Below, in pieces: positions 49,346 to 64,000 of a stretch of DNA of 64,000 bases. The stretch covers positions 1 through 64,000 of the forward strand of contig SCUU01000125.1 in assembly GCA_004297065.1 (NCBI GenBank). The letters run 5' to 3'. Position numbers and translations under genes: made by a program. The DNA comes from Gallionellaceae bacterium (GTDB lineage Bacteria; Pseudomonadota; Gammaproteobacteria; Burkholderiales; Gallionellaceae). The notes below the pieces were generated by a model. The model did no database searches, was not told the DNA's origin, and saw nothing but the letters and a program-made list of their open reading frames with translations. Within the stretch, counting starts at the first letter, position 1. Every line of letters begins with the position of its first letter.

Positions 49346-50459
49346 GCTCGCGCCTTACGCGGCCAGTCCGCAGTGTTCGCGCGGGCGCAAAATCCATGAA
49401 GATGCCCCGCCGGGCAGAAGCGAGTTTCAGCGCGACCGCGACCGTATCATCCACTCCAGCGCTTTTCGCCGTCTGGAATACAAGACCCAGGTTTTCGTAA
49501 ATCACGAGGGTGACTTATTCCGCACCCGCTTGACCCACAGTATCGAAGTGGCGCAAATAGGCCGTTCCATCGCCAGAAGATTGCGCTTGAACGAGGATCT
49601 CGTTGAGGCGATTTCCCTGGCGCATGATTTGGGGCACACCCCGTTCGGCCATGCGGGGCAAGATGCGCTCAATACCTGTATGGAAGATTACGGCGGCTTC
49701 GAACACAACTTGCAATCGTTGCGTGTGGTCGATGTGCTGGAAGAGCGCTATGCCAATTTCGACGGATTGAACCTGTGCTTCGAAACACGCGAAGGCATAC
49801 TCAAACATTGTTCCCCGGAAAATGCCGCGAGGCTGGGCGATGTGGGCGCGCGCTTCCTCAACGACCAGCGCCCGACACTGGAAGCGCAAATCGCCAATCT
49901 GGCCGACGAGATCGCCTACAACAATCACGATGTGGACGACGGTCTGCGCTCAGGATTAATCACCCTGGAGCAACTCGCCTCGGTGCGCATGTTTTCCGGG
50001 CATCTGGGCGAGGTACGCAAAACGTATCCCGCACTGGCCGAGCGGCGCGTGGTACATGAAACCATACGCCGCATGATCAATACGCTGGTGAGCGATGTGA
50101 TCAGCCAGACCGAGAAAAATATCCGGGCACAACCGATAGTCGATGCGGATGATGTGCGCAATGCGCCTACTCTGCTGGCATTCGGTGCGCAAATGCTGGA
50201 ACTGAATCGCGAACTCAAAGCATTCTTGCGCACCCACCTGTACCGCCATTACCGCGTCATGCGCATGAGCGCCAAAGCACACAGAATTATCAGCGAGCTG
50301 TTTCAGGCATTCATGGAAGACCGCAGATTATTGCCGCCGCAATTTTTGCGTGCCGCCGAGATGGAACATGCGCGCTCGGTGGCCGACTACATTGCGGGCA
50401 TGACGGATCGCTATGCGATCAGGGAGCATCGGCGCCTGTTTGCGGTGGAAGAAAATTAA
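49338..50459 (+). CDS. dgt: dGTP triphosphohydrolase (HD domain)
   Basis: [70 protein letters not shown]. Confidence 0.93.
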   Translation: MTELAPYAASPQCSRGRKIHEDAPPGRSEFQRDRDRIIHSSAFRRLEYKTQVFVNHEGDLFRTRLTHSIEVAQIGRSIARRLRLNEDLVEAISLAHDLGHTPFGHAGQDALNTCMEDYGGFEHNLQSLRVVDVLEERYANFDGLNLCFETREGILKHCSPENAARLGDVGARFLNDQRPTLEAQIANLADEIAYNNHDVDDGLRSGLITLEQLASVRMFSGHLGEVRKTYPALAERRVVHETIRRMINTLVSDVISQTEKNIRAQPIVDADDVRNAPTLLAFGAQMLELNRELKAFLRTHLYRHYRVMRMSAKAHRIISELFQAFMEDRRLLPPQFLRAAEMEHARSVADYIAGMTDRYAIREHRRLFAVEEN

Positions 50460-50488
50460 AAAGGCGTCCACCGAGGACGCCTTTTTTA
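50459..50488 (+). terminator. Rho-independent terminator after dgt, possibly bidirectional
   Basis: AAAAAGGCGTCC-accga-GGACGCCTTTTTT. Confidence 0.8.
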
Positions 50489-50504
50489 CTGCATAAATGC
50501 AAGG

Positions 50505-52565
50505 TTAGAATTGGTATGGGCTATTCGGAAGAACGCAAGGGCCGACATCGGCTTTCAGGGCACCGAGCCTGAACTTGAGTTCGCTCATTGCTTCCGAACC
50601 CTGAACTACGGTTCGGGCGCGAATCCGGGTAATCGTCCAGATCGCGCTATTTTTTCCGTAGGTCAGATCGAAAGTGGCGAGCCCATTTGCATCGGTTGTA
50701 ACTGTGCCCGGTACGGTACCGCCGGCCGAGTTGACCGGAGTAATCAAGCCATCCTTCGTGGTGATTGCGCTTGAAGTGATTGCTCCGGTCGTGGTTGTAC
50801 CCGTCGCATAATACTTGCGCACCCCGTCCTCGCCGGGGTCAAGGAACAGGTTTTCATTTACATCCTCGTTGAGGAAAGTGCCCGCTGTGGCCGCATCCGC
50901 ATCAATTGTACAAGCGGATCCGGTACTCCAGCCGATGGGCCAGGCACTCAAATTGACCACGGTTCCGGCAGGGGCGGGATTACCGTTGGAGTCGGCCACC
51001 AGCACAGACATGGGGTAAATGTAACCGGTTTTATTGCTGTTCTCAGAAACGACAGTGGCGCTCCCGAAAGCAATCGAACCTGCCGAGCCGCCTATGACGA
51101 TGCTGGCATCGTTGCCTGAAGGGGAAACGTTCTGGACTGCGGGGAGGTTTGCCTCAGTGGCCACGCAAGTTGCCCCGGGGCATGCCCCGCCGACACCAAG
51201 CACTTGCGCGCGCACCTGAATGCCGGTCTGGGGGGATGAAAGCGAACCCGAAGTAAAGCTGGTGCTCGCTTGTCCAAGTCCGAGGCTGGCGGTAGTGGTC
51301 GAAGCAGAAAGCACGAAGGCCGGGGAAACGGTCTCGCCCCCCCCCGTTGGATTGACAATGCTGAAAGAAATGGGCGCATCGCCGACCGGCATTCCGTTGG
51401 CGTCGGTAACCGTGGCGACCAATGTTGAAACGCCTTTGGTTGTCCCTACGCTCTTGGACAGCAGGCTGGGCGTTGCCTGGAGCGTTATTTTATACGCCGT
51501 AGTGGCGGTCATCGCGACGGCAAGGCTGGCGTTCGTGCTCGGGGCAGCAGGGTTGTCGACGTAGACGTTTGCTATGCCGGCTTGCGTCGTGGATAACGTA
51601 GCGGTTGCAGTCCCGCCCGCAGCATTTACTATGGTCGCCCCCGGTGCCAGAGTTTGCGTGTTCCATGTGCCTAGCGAGGAGACGAAGCGCACTTGAGCAG
51701 CTCCAGCCGCATTTACCTTTACAGTAAGTGTGTCGCCTATTTTCATTGGTACTGGAGCCGTTCCCGGGGCGATAGCGGCTCCCGCGTTTAATGTGGTGCT
51801 GGCAATGCCGAACGTTGCGGCTGTCGGCGTCACGGTGAAACTGCTTGTTGCGGTTGCGCCCAGCGTTGTTGCCGTAACCGTGGTTGAGCCTTGTGTGCTG
51901 CCTTTGATCAGGCTCGTGAATAGGCCGCTTGCGTCAGTTACCCCGGAAGCCGGGGTGAACGTAACGACACCGGTGCCTGCTTGGGTCAGAGCTACGCTTG
52001 CATTCGGCACAATCGTCCCGGCTGAATCTTTGGCGGTAACCGTTAATGTCGCAGGAAGTGTAGCGTTATCGGGCAAGTTGTTTACGGTGGAAGTAACGGT
52101 TGCTGTCGAACCGACGATCTGTATCGGATAAGTTGCTGTGACCGTGCCCGCGGTGGCGGTAATAGTTGCGGTGCGATTGGAGCGGTTGGAGCCGGCCGCC
52201 CTGAACGTAAAGGTGCCCACGCCTGTGCCATCGGTCGTTACGGAATTTTTGTCCAACAGGCCTGTATCTACGGATAGAGCGACCGCAACATTCGATACGG
52301 CGGTATTGGAAGCGCTTATCGCGGTAAGAGAAACGGTCGCCGCTGTCGAATTGTCGGATTTAACCGTGGTGGGTGTGGCTGAAAGTGCGAGTAAAGCGGC
52401 GGTCGGTGCGGCAACAGTTGTGGTCGTTGTAGTCGTCGTGGTTGCGGTGGTTGTAGTCTTCGCGGTTGCGGGGGAGCCACCGCATCCAGACATGGAGACA
52501 ATGGCGGCGATCGCAATCACGCCAATCAAAATTTCCGCAGTGATTTGTTTAATCGAACGCATCAT
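50505..52565 (-). CDS. Surface lipoprotein with repeated Ig-like (Big_1/invasin-type) domains and poly-Thr linker
   Basis: Lipobox SMSGCGG; TTTTATTTTTTTTTV linker; repeated ATPTTVKSDNSTAATVSLTA / TDGTGVGTFTFRA / DASGLFTSLIKGSTQGSTTVTA modules. Confidence 0.75.
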   Translation of the reverse strand: MMRSIKQITAEILIGVIAIAAIVSMSGCGGSPATAKTTTTATTTTTTTTTVAAPTAALLALSATPTTVKSDNSTAATVSLTAISASNTAVSNVAVALSVDTGLLDKNSVTTDGTGVGTFTFRAAGSNRSNRTATITATAGTVTATYPIQIVGSTATVTSTVNNLPDNATLPATLTVTAKDSAGTIVPNASVALTQAGTGVVTFTPASGVTDASGLFTSLIKGSTQGSTTVTATTLGATATSSFTVTPTAATFGIASTTLNAGAAIAPGTAPVPMKIGDTLTVKVNAAGAAQVRFVSSLGTWNTQTLAPGATIVNAAGGTATATLSTTQAGIANVYVDNPAAPSTNASLAVAMTATTAYKITLQATPSLLSKSVGTTKGVSTLVATVTDANGMPVGDAPISFSIVNPTGGGETVSPAFVLSASTTTASLGLGQASTSFTSGSLSSPQTGIQVRAQVLGVGGACPGATCVATEANLPAVQNVSPSGNDASIVIGGSAGSIAFGSATVVSENSNKTGYIYPMSVLVADSNGNPAPAGTVVNLSAWPIGWSTGSACTIDADAATAGTFLNEDVNENLFLDPGEDGVRKYYATGTTTTGAITSSAITTKDGLITPVNSAGGTVPGTVTTDANGLATFDLTYGKNSAIWTITRIRARTVVQGSEAMSELKFRLGALKADVGPCVLPNSPYQF

Positions 52566-52779
52566 AAAAATTTCCCCTCCCGCGCTACGCGCAATTTTCA
52601 GAGCCTGCACACTACAGCAAAAGATTCTTTGACACAACATGTTAGCGGAGCTTGTTCACAGAGGTTCCCGCTACGATATTGCTGATAGGCGCGAGACAAG
52701 GTAACATTCGCGCCCTTTCGCTTTTAAAATTGAGACGTGGTGGCGTGTGCCGCTACATTTTGTCGTGTCGTAGAATTTG

Positions 52780-57479
<4,700 letters not shown>

Positions 57480-57483
<4 letters not shown>

Positions 57484-57626
57484 ACACCCTCGCAAATTCG
57501 TTTTGCGGGCGAATCGCTGCGTCGTGTGCTCGCTCGCTCCTCACCTACCAACGCGGTATGTCTCGTCGCTCGCTGCGCGACTCCTTGCGCTTCATCCCGC
57601 AAAATCAAATTTTCGAGGGTGTTCAT
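57480..57626. repeat. 147-bp structured junction element, copy B (gltB/gltD)
   Basis: Terminal ATGAACACCCTCG / CGAGGGTGTTCAT; interior homologous to 37534-37681 in inverted orientation. Confidence 0.85.
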
Positions 57627-57627
57627 C

Positions 57628-59091
57628 ATGGGTAAGCCAACCGGTTTCATGGAATTTGACCGCGTCGGCGAAGGCTACGCACCGGTCGAACAACGTCTGC
57701 AGCATTATCAGGAATTCGTCGCGCATCTGAGCGATGCCGAAGCCGGGCAACAGGGCGCACGCTGCATGGATTGCGGCATCCCGTTCTGCAACAACGGTTG
57801 CCCGGTCAACAACATCATCCCCGACTGGAACGACCTGGTGTACCGCGGCAACTGGAAACAGGCGCTGGAAGTGCTGCATTCCACCAACAACTTCCCCGAG
57901 GTGACCGGACGCATCTGCCCTGCCCCGTGCGAGGCGGCGTGTACGCTGAACATCAACAACGACGCGGTCGGCATCAAATCCATCGAGCACGCCATCATCG
58001 ACAAGGGCGGCGAGAACGGCTGGGTCGTACCGCAGCCCGCCAAAAAAAAGACCGGCAAGAAAATCGCCGTGGTCGGTTCCGGCCCCGCCGGATTGGCGGC
58101 GGCGCAGCAACTTGCGCGCGCGGGCCATGCGGTCAGCGTATTCGAGAAAAATAGCCGCATCGGCGGTCTGATGCGCTACGGTATTCCCGACTTCAAGCTG
58201 GACAAACGCCTGATCGATTGGCGCATGGCGCAATTGGCGGCAGAGGGTGTCGAGTTTCGCACCAGCACCTTTGTCGGTAAAGAGCTGCCGGGCAAGGGCA
58301 TTGCCAACGATGCCAGAACCAACATCAGCCCGAAAGAGTTGCAAAAGAAATTCGACGCAGTGATCCTTGCCGGTGGTTCCGAGCAGCCGCGCGACCTGCC
58401 CGTGCCGGGACGCGAGTTGAAGGGCGTGCATTACGCACTCGAATTCCTGATCCCGCAAAACAAAGAGAATGCAGGAGATGCGAGGAACCCGATCAGCGTG
58501 GCGGGCAAACATGTGGTCGTCATCGGCGGCGGCGATACCGGCTCCGACTGCGTGGGTACCTCCAACCGTCACGGCGCAGCCTCGGTGACGCAGATCGAAG
58601 TGATGCCGCGCGCGCCCGAGATGGAGAACAGACCGCTGACTTGGCCGTACTGGCCGCTCAAGCTGCGCACCTCCAGTTCGCACGAGGAAGGTTGCGCGCG
58701 CGATTGGGCCATTGCCACCAAGGAGTTTGTCGGCGAAAACGGCGTACTCAAAGCCATCAAGGCCGTGCACGTCGAGTTCAAGGACGGCAAGATGAGCGAA
58801 GTGCCGGGCAGCGAATTCGAGCTCAAGGCCGACTTCGTGCTCCTCGCCATGGGCTTCACCAACCCGCTGGCGCAAGTGCTGGATGCGTTCGGTGTGGAGA
58901 AGGATGGTCGCGGCAATGCCAAGGCAAGCACCGACGGCGACGGGTGCTACCACACCAACGTGAAAAAAGTTTTTGCAGCGGGTGACATGCGTCGCGGCCA
59001 GTCGCTGGTGGTGTGGGCGATCCGCGAAGGTCGCCAGGCGGCGCGCGCGGTGGATGAATTCTTGATGGGCAGTTCCGTTTTGCCGCGTTAA
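57628..59091 (+). CDS. gltD: Glutamate synthase small subunit
   Basis: [79 protein letters not shown]; start refined to 57628. Confidence 0.95.
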   Translation: MGKPTGFMEFDRVGEGYAPVEQRLQHYQEFVAHLSDAEAGQQGARCMDCGIPFCNNGCPVNNIIPDWNDLVYRGNWKQALEVLHSTNNFPEVTGRICPAPCEAACTLNINNDAVGIKSIEHAIIDKGGENGWVVPQPAKKKTGKKIAVVGSGPAGLAAAQQLARAGHAVSVFEKNSRIGGLMRYGIPDFKLDKRLIDWRMAQLAAEGVEFRTSTFVGKELPGKGIANDARTNISPKELQKKFDAVILAGGSEQPRDLPVPGRELKGVHYALEFLIPQNKENAGDARNPISVAGKHVVVIGGGDTGSDCVGTSNRHGAASVTQIEVMPRAPEMENRPLTWPYWPLKLRTSSSHEEGCARDWAIATKEFVGENGVLKAIKAVHVEFKDGKMSEVPGSEFELKADFVLLAMGFTNPLAQVLDAFGVEKDGRGNAKASTDGDGCYHTNVKKVFAAGDMRRGQSLVVWAIREGRQAARAVDEFLMGSSVLPR

Positions 59092-59134
59092 ACCCCTCCT
59101 AACCTCCCCTGATAAGGGGAGGTTAGGAGGGGTT
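59091..59134. repeat. Perfect 20-bp palindrome after gltD
   Basis: AACCCCTCCTAACCTCCCCT-gata-AGGGGAGGTTAGGAGGGGTT. Confidence 0.95.
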
Positions 59135-59178
59135 GCGGTACGGGGAGTGATCCAAAACAAATATAATTAGAGAGCGAA

Positions 59179-60243
59179 ATGAATTTCAAAGTAAAGAACG
59201 ATACCTTCCTGCGCGCATTGTTGCGTGAGCCTACCGATTACACACCGCTGTGGATGATGCGCCAGGCCGGTCGCTATCTGCCGGAATACTGCGCCACGCG
59301 CAAGCGTGCGGGCAGCTTCCTCAATCTGTGCAAGAGCCCGGATATGGCGACGGAAGTGACCTTGCAACCGCTGGAGCGTTTTCCGTTGGATGCGGCGATC
59401 CTGTTTTCCGACATCCTCACCGTGCCCGATGCGATGGGTCTGGGGCTGTATTTCTCCGAAGGCGAAGGCCCCAAGTTCGAACGTCCGCTGAAAACCGAAG
59501 CCGACATCAAAGCGTTGCGCGTGCCCGACATCGGCACCGATTTGAAATACGTGACCGATGCCGTGTCGCAGATCCGCAAAGCGTTGGGTGGCAGCGTGCC
59601 GCTGATCGGTTTCTCCGGTAGCCCGTGGACACTGTCTTGCTACATGGTCGAAGGCGGGGGCAGCGACGACTACGCCAAGGTGAAGACCTTGATGTACAAA
59701 GAGCCCAAGCTGATGCACCATATCCTCGGCGTGACCGCCGATGCGGTGATCGCCTACCTCAACGCGCAGATCGAAGCGGGCGCACAAGCCGTGATGATTT
59801 TCGATTCCTGGGGCGGTGCGTTGTCGCACGCGGCCTATCATGAATTTTCGCTGCCCTACATGCAGCGTATCGTGTCCGGACTTATCAAGGAAAAAGATGG
59901 CGTGCGTATCCCCTCCATCGTGTTTACCAAGGGCGGCGGTCTGTGGATCGAGAGCATCGCCGACATCGGCTGCGATGCGGTCGGTCTGGACTGGACCATG
60001 GACATCGGCGTGGCGCGGCAGAAGGTCGGCCACAAGGTCGCGCTGCAAGGCAATATCGACCCGACCGTGCTGTTCGCCACGCCGGACGTGATCCGCAACG
60101 AAGTGGAAAAAGTGCTCACCAGCTATGGCTACGGCAGCGGTCATGTGTTCAATCTGGGGCACGGTATTTCGCAATTTACCAATCCGGACAACGCCGCAGC
60201 GCTGGTTCAGGCCGTGCATGAGTTGAGTAAAAAATACCATTAA
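59179..60243 (+). CDS. hemE: Uroporphyrinogen decarboxylase
   Basis: [64 protein letters not shown]. Confidence 0.96.
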   Translation: MNFKVKNDTFLRALLREPTDYTPLWMMRQAGRYLPEYCATRKRAGSFLNLCKSPDMATEVTLQPLERFPLDAAILFSDILTVPDAMGLGLYFSEGEGPKFERPLKTEADIKALRVPDIGTDLKYVTDAVSQIRKALGGSVPLIGFSGSPWTLSCYMVEGGGSDDYAKVKTLMYKEPKLMHHILGVTADAVIAYLNAQIEAGAQAVMIFDSWGGALSHAAYHEFSLPYMQRIVSGLIKEKDGVRIPSIVFTKGGGLWIESIADIGCDAVGLDWTMDIGVARQKVGHKVALQGNIDPTVLFATPDVIRNEVEKVLTSYGYGSGHVFNLGHGISQFTNPDNAAALVQAVHELSKKYH

Positions 60244-60265
60244 AACCGCTTGACAAGCGATGCGG

Positions 60266-60463
60266 TTATGCACACGGCATCGACTTTAGCAAAGGCCACG
60301 GCGTAATTTCCTGTGGCCTTTGTTGCTTTAAACTAACTTATTGATTTAAAACATATAATATACCGCCCTAAATTTAGGCAAAAGAAAAAAACCGTATATA
60401 TGATTAGCAGTTAGCCCCATTGTTGCGACGTTATGCACACAGTTATCCACAGGATTTGTGCAT
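60266..60463. promoter_or_regulatory. Cluster of four consensus DnaA boxes plus AT-rich stretch
   Basis: TTATGCACA at 60266 and 60429, TTATCCACA at 60441, TGTGCATAA (reverse TTATGCACA) at 60455; AT-rich 60320-60420. Confidence 0.6.
60291..60321 (+). terminator. Hairpin after hemE
   Basis: AAAGGCCAC ... GTGGCCTTT followed by gttgcttt. Confidence 0.6.
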
Positions 60464-60536
60464 AAGAAAAAATCTTTATATCCATCAAGCAGGTTGGCGA
60501 AATTTCGTAGAAATTACCGGAGAAATATTCATTAAC

Positions 60537-62717
60537 ATGCCCATCGTCCGCGTCGCGCTGGATGTGCCTTTGTCAACACTATTCGATTATTTAGTGGGGG
60601 CGGAGGTATCGGTCGAAATCGGCCAGCGTGTGCTCGTTCCGTTCGGGCGTAAACAAGTCGTCGGTATCGTCATGGAGTTGGCGGAAAACTCCGCCCTAGC
60701 GAGCGAACGTCTCAAACCTGTCGTGCAAGTGCTGGACGATGTGCCGCCTTTGCCTGCCGAATTGCTCGCGCTGCTATGTTTTTGTAGCGACTATTATCAT
60801 CACCCGCTGGGCATGACTGTTTTGGCGGCATTGCCGACGCGCCTGCGCGTGCCGGAGGCGGTCGCGATCAAACAAGAAACGAGTTATGCCTTGAGCGCGC
60901 AGGGCCGCACACTTGATCTGGAGCAGTTCCCCAAACGCCGTGCAGTGCAGCTACGCATTTTGCAGGCTTTGCAGTACGGGAGCTTGAGCGGTATGCAGCT
61001 ACGCGCCTTGTCGTCCAGTGTGCCCGTCAATTTGAAAGCCTTGCTGGACGCTGGCTGGGTGGAGACTTGCGCAACTGCGGAGGCCGCGCCTGCGGCGCAC
61101 CTCTTTAATGAAACTCACATCCTGACAGCAGCGCAACAGCAAGCAGTAGATACGGTCGCGCAAACGCAGGGTTACCGTTGCTTCCTGCTGCACGGCATCA
61201 CCGGCAGCGGCAAAACCGAGGTGTATGTGCACCTGATGCACCAGGTATTGCAGCGCGGCGGCCAGGTGTTGCTGCTGGTTCCCGAAATCAATCTCACGCC
61301 GCAACTGGAGAACTACTTTCACAGCCGTTTCCCGGATGCCGAGTTGGCCAGTCTGCACAGCGGCTTGAACGACGGCGAACGCGCGAAAAAATGGTTGCGC
61401 GCGCAATCGGGCCGGGCGCGTATCGTGCTGGGTACGCGCCTGTCCGTGTTCGCCCCGCTGCCGCAACTGGGTTTGATCCTGGTGGACGAGGAACACGATG
61501 CCTCGTTCAAACAGCAAGACGGCCTGCGCTACTCCGCGCGCGACGTCGCCATCTTCCGCGCCAATCAGCGCGGCGTACCCATTGTGCTGGGATCGGCTAC
61601 GCCGTCGTTGGAGAGTTATTACAACGCGCAGAACGGGCGTTACCAAATGCTCAAACTGTCGCAGCGCGCTGCCGAGCAGGCGCAATTGCCGCAAGTGCGC
61701 TGCCTCAACATCGGCAACATCCCGCTACAGGAAGGCATTAGTCCTGCGATGTTGACAGCTCTGGAAGAACGTTTGCGCCGCAAAGAACAAAGCCTGATCT
61801 TCATCAACCGGCGCGGTTACGCCCCGGTGCTGATGTGTACCGCCTGCGGCTGGCTGTCCGGCTGCCCGAACTGCGCGGGCAAACTGGTGCTGCACCTGCA
61901 AGACCGCCGTCTGCGCTGCCACCACTGCGGCCATCAGGAACGCGTGCCGCATGCCTGCCCCGGTTGCGGAAATACCGATTTGCAGCCCGTCGGTATCGGT
62001 ACCCAGCGCGTCGAGGAGGCGTTGCGGGCGCATTTCCCCGGGGCGCGCATCCTGCGCGTGGATAGGGACAGTACGCGCAACAAAGGCGCATGGAATGCCA
62101 TGCGTAAACAGATACACGATGGCGGAGCGGACATTCTGGTGGGCACGCAAATTCTGGCGAAGGGCCACGATTTCCCCAACCTCACGCTGGTCGGCGTGTT
62201 GAACCCGGACGGCGCTTTGTACAGCGCCGATTTCCGCGCTTCGGAAAAGCTTTTTGCCCAGCTTGCGCAAGTGGCGGGACGCGCCGGGCGTGCCGACAAG
62301 CCGGGCGAGGTGCTGGTGCAGACCGCCTTTCCCGACCATCCCCTGTTCCGCGCGTTGCGCGCACACGACTACGACGCATGGGCGCGTACCTTGCTGGTGG
62401 AGCGCGAGCAGGCAGGTTTTCCGCCGTTCGTTTTTCAAGTGCTGCTGCGCGCGGAAGGCAAACAGGAAAGCGAGGTGCATGCCTTCTTGAAACGCGCCCG
62501 CGAAGCGGCAATCGCCTTGTCGTTGCCGGTGGAGATTTATGGAGTCGTTGCGGCAGCGATGGCGAAACGCGCCAACCATAGCCGCGCGCAACTCCTGGTG
62601 CAGGGTGCCACACGAAAATCGTTACACCAATTTTTGCGCGCGTGGGATACGCTGCTAAACGGGTTGCCCGCGCAAAAACTGCGCTGGTCGCTGGACATTG
62701 ACCCGCTAGAGTTTTAG
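60537..62717 (+). CDS. priA: Primosomal protein N' (replication restart helicase PriA)
   Basis: LLHGITGSGKTEVYVHLMHQVL, LVDEEHDASFKQQDGLRYSARDVA, zinc-binding CTACGWLSGCPNC / CHHCGH / CPGCG; start refined to 60537. Confidence 0.95.
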   Translation: MPIVRVALDVPLSTLFDYLVGAEVSVEIGQRVLVPFGRKQVVGIVMELAENSALASERLKPVVQVLDDVPPLPAELLALLCFCSDYYHHPLGMTVLAALPTRLRVPEAVAIKQETSYALSAQGRTLDLEQFPKRRAVQLRILQALQYGSLSGMQLRALSSSVPVNLKALLDAGWVETCATAEAAPAAHLFNETHILTAAQQQAVDTVAQTQGYRCFLLHGITGSGKTEVYVHLMHQVLQRGGQVLLLVPEINLTPQLENYFHSRFPDAELASLHSGLNDGERAKKWLRAQSGRARIVLGTRLSVFAPLPQLGLILVDEEHDASFKQQDGLRYSARDVAIFRANQRGVPIVLGSATPSLESYYNAQNGRYQMLKLSQRAAEQAQLPQVRCLNIGNIPLQEGISPAMLTALEERLRRKEQSLIFINRRGYAPVLMCTACGWLSGCPNCAGKLVLHLQDRRLRCHHCGHQERVPHACPGCGNTDLQPVGIGTQRVEEALRAHFPGARILRVDRDSTRNKGAWNAMRKQIHDGGADILVGTQILAKGHDFPNLTLVGVLNPDGALYSADFRASEKLFAQLAQVAGRAGRADKPGEVLVQTAFPDHPLFRALRAHDYDAWARTLLVEREQAGFPPFVFQVLLRAEGKQESEVHAFLKRAREAAIALSLPVEIYGVVAAAMAKRANHSRAQLLVQGATRKSLHQFLRAWDTLLNGLPAQKLRWSLDIDPLEF

Positions 62718-62751
62718 AGTGCTGCGCACGTTTGAATAAAGGAAAGCATAA

Positions 62752-63498
62752 ATGTCGATTCACCGTTTTTATACCAAGACCGTCAGCGAAAAACTGCTCT
62801 ACACCTCCTTCCTGCTGTTGGTCGGCCTCGGTTACCTGATGGCGATTGCCTACCTGTATGTCACCCATGAAATGAACGATGGCAAACCGGGGCTATCCAT
62901 TACCGACGTGGCGAGCAGCTATTACGGCAACCGCAGCGGCACGCGTCTGGAAGCGGCCATTCGCGGCCCGATGGCCGGGTTCATCGAAGACGAAGACCGC
63001 ATGCGTATTGTCGCGTGGTTAAAGGACGGGGCGGAAGAAGATCACTACGAAAAAGACATCAAACCCATCCTTGCAAAAACGTGCCTGAACTGCCACGTCA
63101 AAGCGACTAGCCCGAACCTTCCGGATTTCTCCACCTACGCGGGGCTGCACGAAGTATCCAAAGTCGATACCGGCATGTCCATGGCGAGCTTGCTCAAGCT
63201 GTCGCACATCCACTTGCTCGGCATCAGCATGCTGTTGTTTGTGATCGGTTGGATATTTATCCAGTCGGAAGTGAATGTCTGGTTCAAACGCGCGCTGGTG
63301 GTCTCGCCGATGATCGCCGTGTTCGTGGACGTGTTGTCGTGGTACCTCACCAAGTGGGATTATCACTACGCCATCGTGGTGATCGTGGCCGGCGGTATAT
63401 TGGGCATGTCGATGGCGCTTCAGATACTGATTTCGCTGTATCAAATCTGGTTCTTGAAGCGCCCCGCGAATCCGGCAGACCATCCGCCGCTGACCTGA
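62752..63498 (+). CDS. Membrane protein with a single CXXCH heme-c motif
   Basis: ILAKTCLNCHVKATSPNLPDFSTYAGL flanked by predicted TM helices. Confidence 0.7.
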   Translation: MSIHRFYTKTVSEKLLYTSFLLLVGLGYLMAIAYLYVTHEMNDGKPGLSITDVASSYYGNRSGTRLEAAIRGPMAGFIEDEDRMRIVAWLKDGAEEDHYEKDIKPILAKTCLNCHVKATSPNLPDFSTYAGLHEVSKVDTGMSMASLLKLSHIHLLGISMLLFVIGWIFIQSEVNVWFKRALVVSPMIAVFVDVLSWYLTKWDYHYAIVVIVAGGILGMSMALQILISLYQIWFLKRPANPADHPPLT

Positions 63499-63595
63499 TG
63501 CGTGTCGCCTTGGCGGCCCCCGCTACGATTTGAAGTTGCATCATCTGCGCAAGAAGTAACTGGGTTTGTATAACGACAACACGGGGGGAGTAAAC

Positions 63596-63973
63596 ATGCA
63601 AAAGCAATCAATCGCGATCGTTGGGCTGGGTAGGGTGGGTTCGGTCTTTCTGGAGAAACTGCTGAAACAGGCCAACAAAGGCATCGCCATTGTTGCCGTG
63701 GCGGAAAAAGGGGAGACGGCGGGTACGGTACTTGCCAAGGCGAACGGCATCCAGAATCTGAGCCTCGACCAACTCATGGCCAAGAGCGACAGCATCGACA
63801 TCCTGTTCGACCTGACCGGCGCGCCCGCAGTGCGCAAAGAGCTGCGCGAGAAATTGATGGTCTCCGGTAACCGCCACACCGTCATTGCCACCGAAAGCGT
63901 TGCCAACCTGATCTGGGCGCTGGTTTCCGACGGCGACGCATTGCCCAACGTACATGCCAAGATTGGCTACTGA
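63596..63973 (+). CDS. Rossmann-fold NAD(P)-binding protein
   Basis: SIAIVGLGRVGSVFLEKLLKQ...ILFDLTGAPAVRKELREKL. Confidence 0.65.
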   Translation: MQKQSIAIVGLGRVGSVFLEKLLKQANKGIAIVAVAEKGETAGTVLAKANGIQNLSLDQLMAKSDSIDILFDLTGAPAVRKELREKLMVSGNRHTVIATESVANLIWALVSDGDALPNVHAKIGY

Positions 63974-64000
63974 TAGCCTGTTGATTCCGCCGGCATCGCC

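Noticed and set aside
52138-52632. Val/Ala-rich plus-strand ORF opposite the Ig-like lipoprotein
   Set aside because: Reverse complement of Thr/Ala-rich repeats; no independent support
57592-59160. 522-aa minus-strand ORF opposite gltD
   Set aside because: Antisense shadow ORF; gltD motifs are on the plus strand
60420-60536. 39-aa N-terminal extension of PriA
   Set aside because: Covers the DnaA-box region; conserved PriA starts MPIVRVALDVPL at 60537

Overview
The window looks like a betaproteobacterial chromosome segment, probably Gallionella/Nitrosomonadales-like; this is inferred from gene content and order, not tested. Most of it is housekeeping: ispB, a 2-oxoacid:ferredoxin oxidoreductase operon, mpl, ubiH-like, pepP, amgK/murU, lptD-surA-pdxA-rsmA, thiD/thiE, hemL-engB-hemB, ponA, pilMNOPQ, aroK-aroB, dgt, gltB-gltD, hemE and priA. 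There are two tRNAs (Phe, Pro), a decayed IS110-type transposase at the left edge, and a small restriction/BRO island at about 20.4-24.8 kb. The unusual content is mostly repetitive and structural. (1) Two ~148-bp elements fill the whole stop-to-start gap of hemL/engB and gltB/gltD, with terminal inverted repeats that differ between copies but still pair within each copy. (2) A 324-bp MITE-like element (17990-18313) has ~18-bp TIRs, a TTAG duplication and nested perfect hairpins. (3) Several families of short palindromes lie between genes and also in frame inside coding sequences (IS110, porG, mpl twice, MmeI-like RM twice, amgK, murU, pdxA). (4) A four-hairpin sRNA with a CUCCUCCC loop lies opposite hemB. 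(5) A cluster of four consensus DnaA boxes lies between hemE and priA. (6) aroK and aroB form one ORF. (7) Poly-C/G tracts of 9 nt occur in pilP and in a surface Ig-like lipoprotein gene. No CRISPR array or rRNA was seen.
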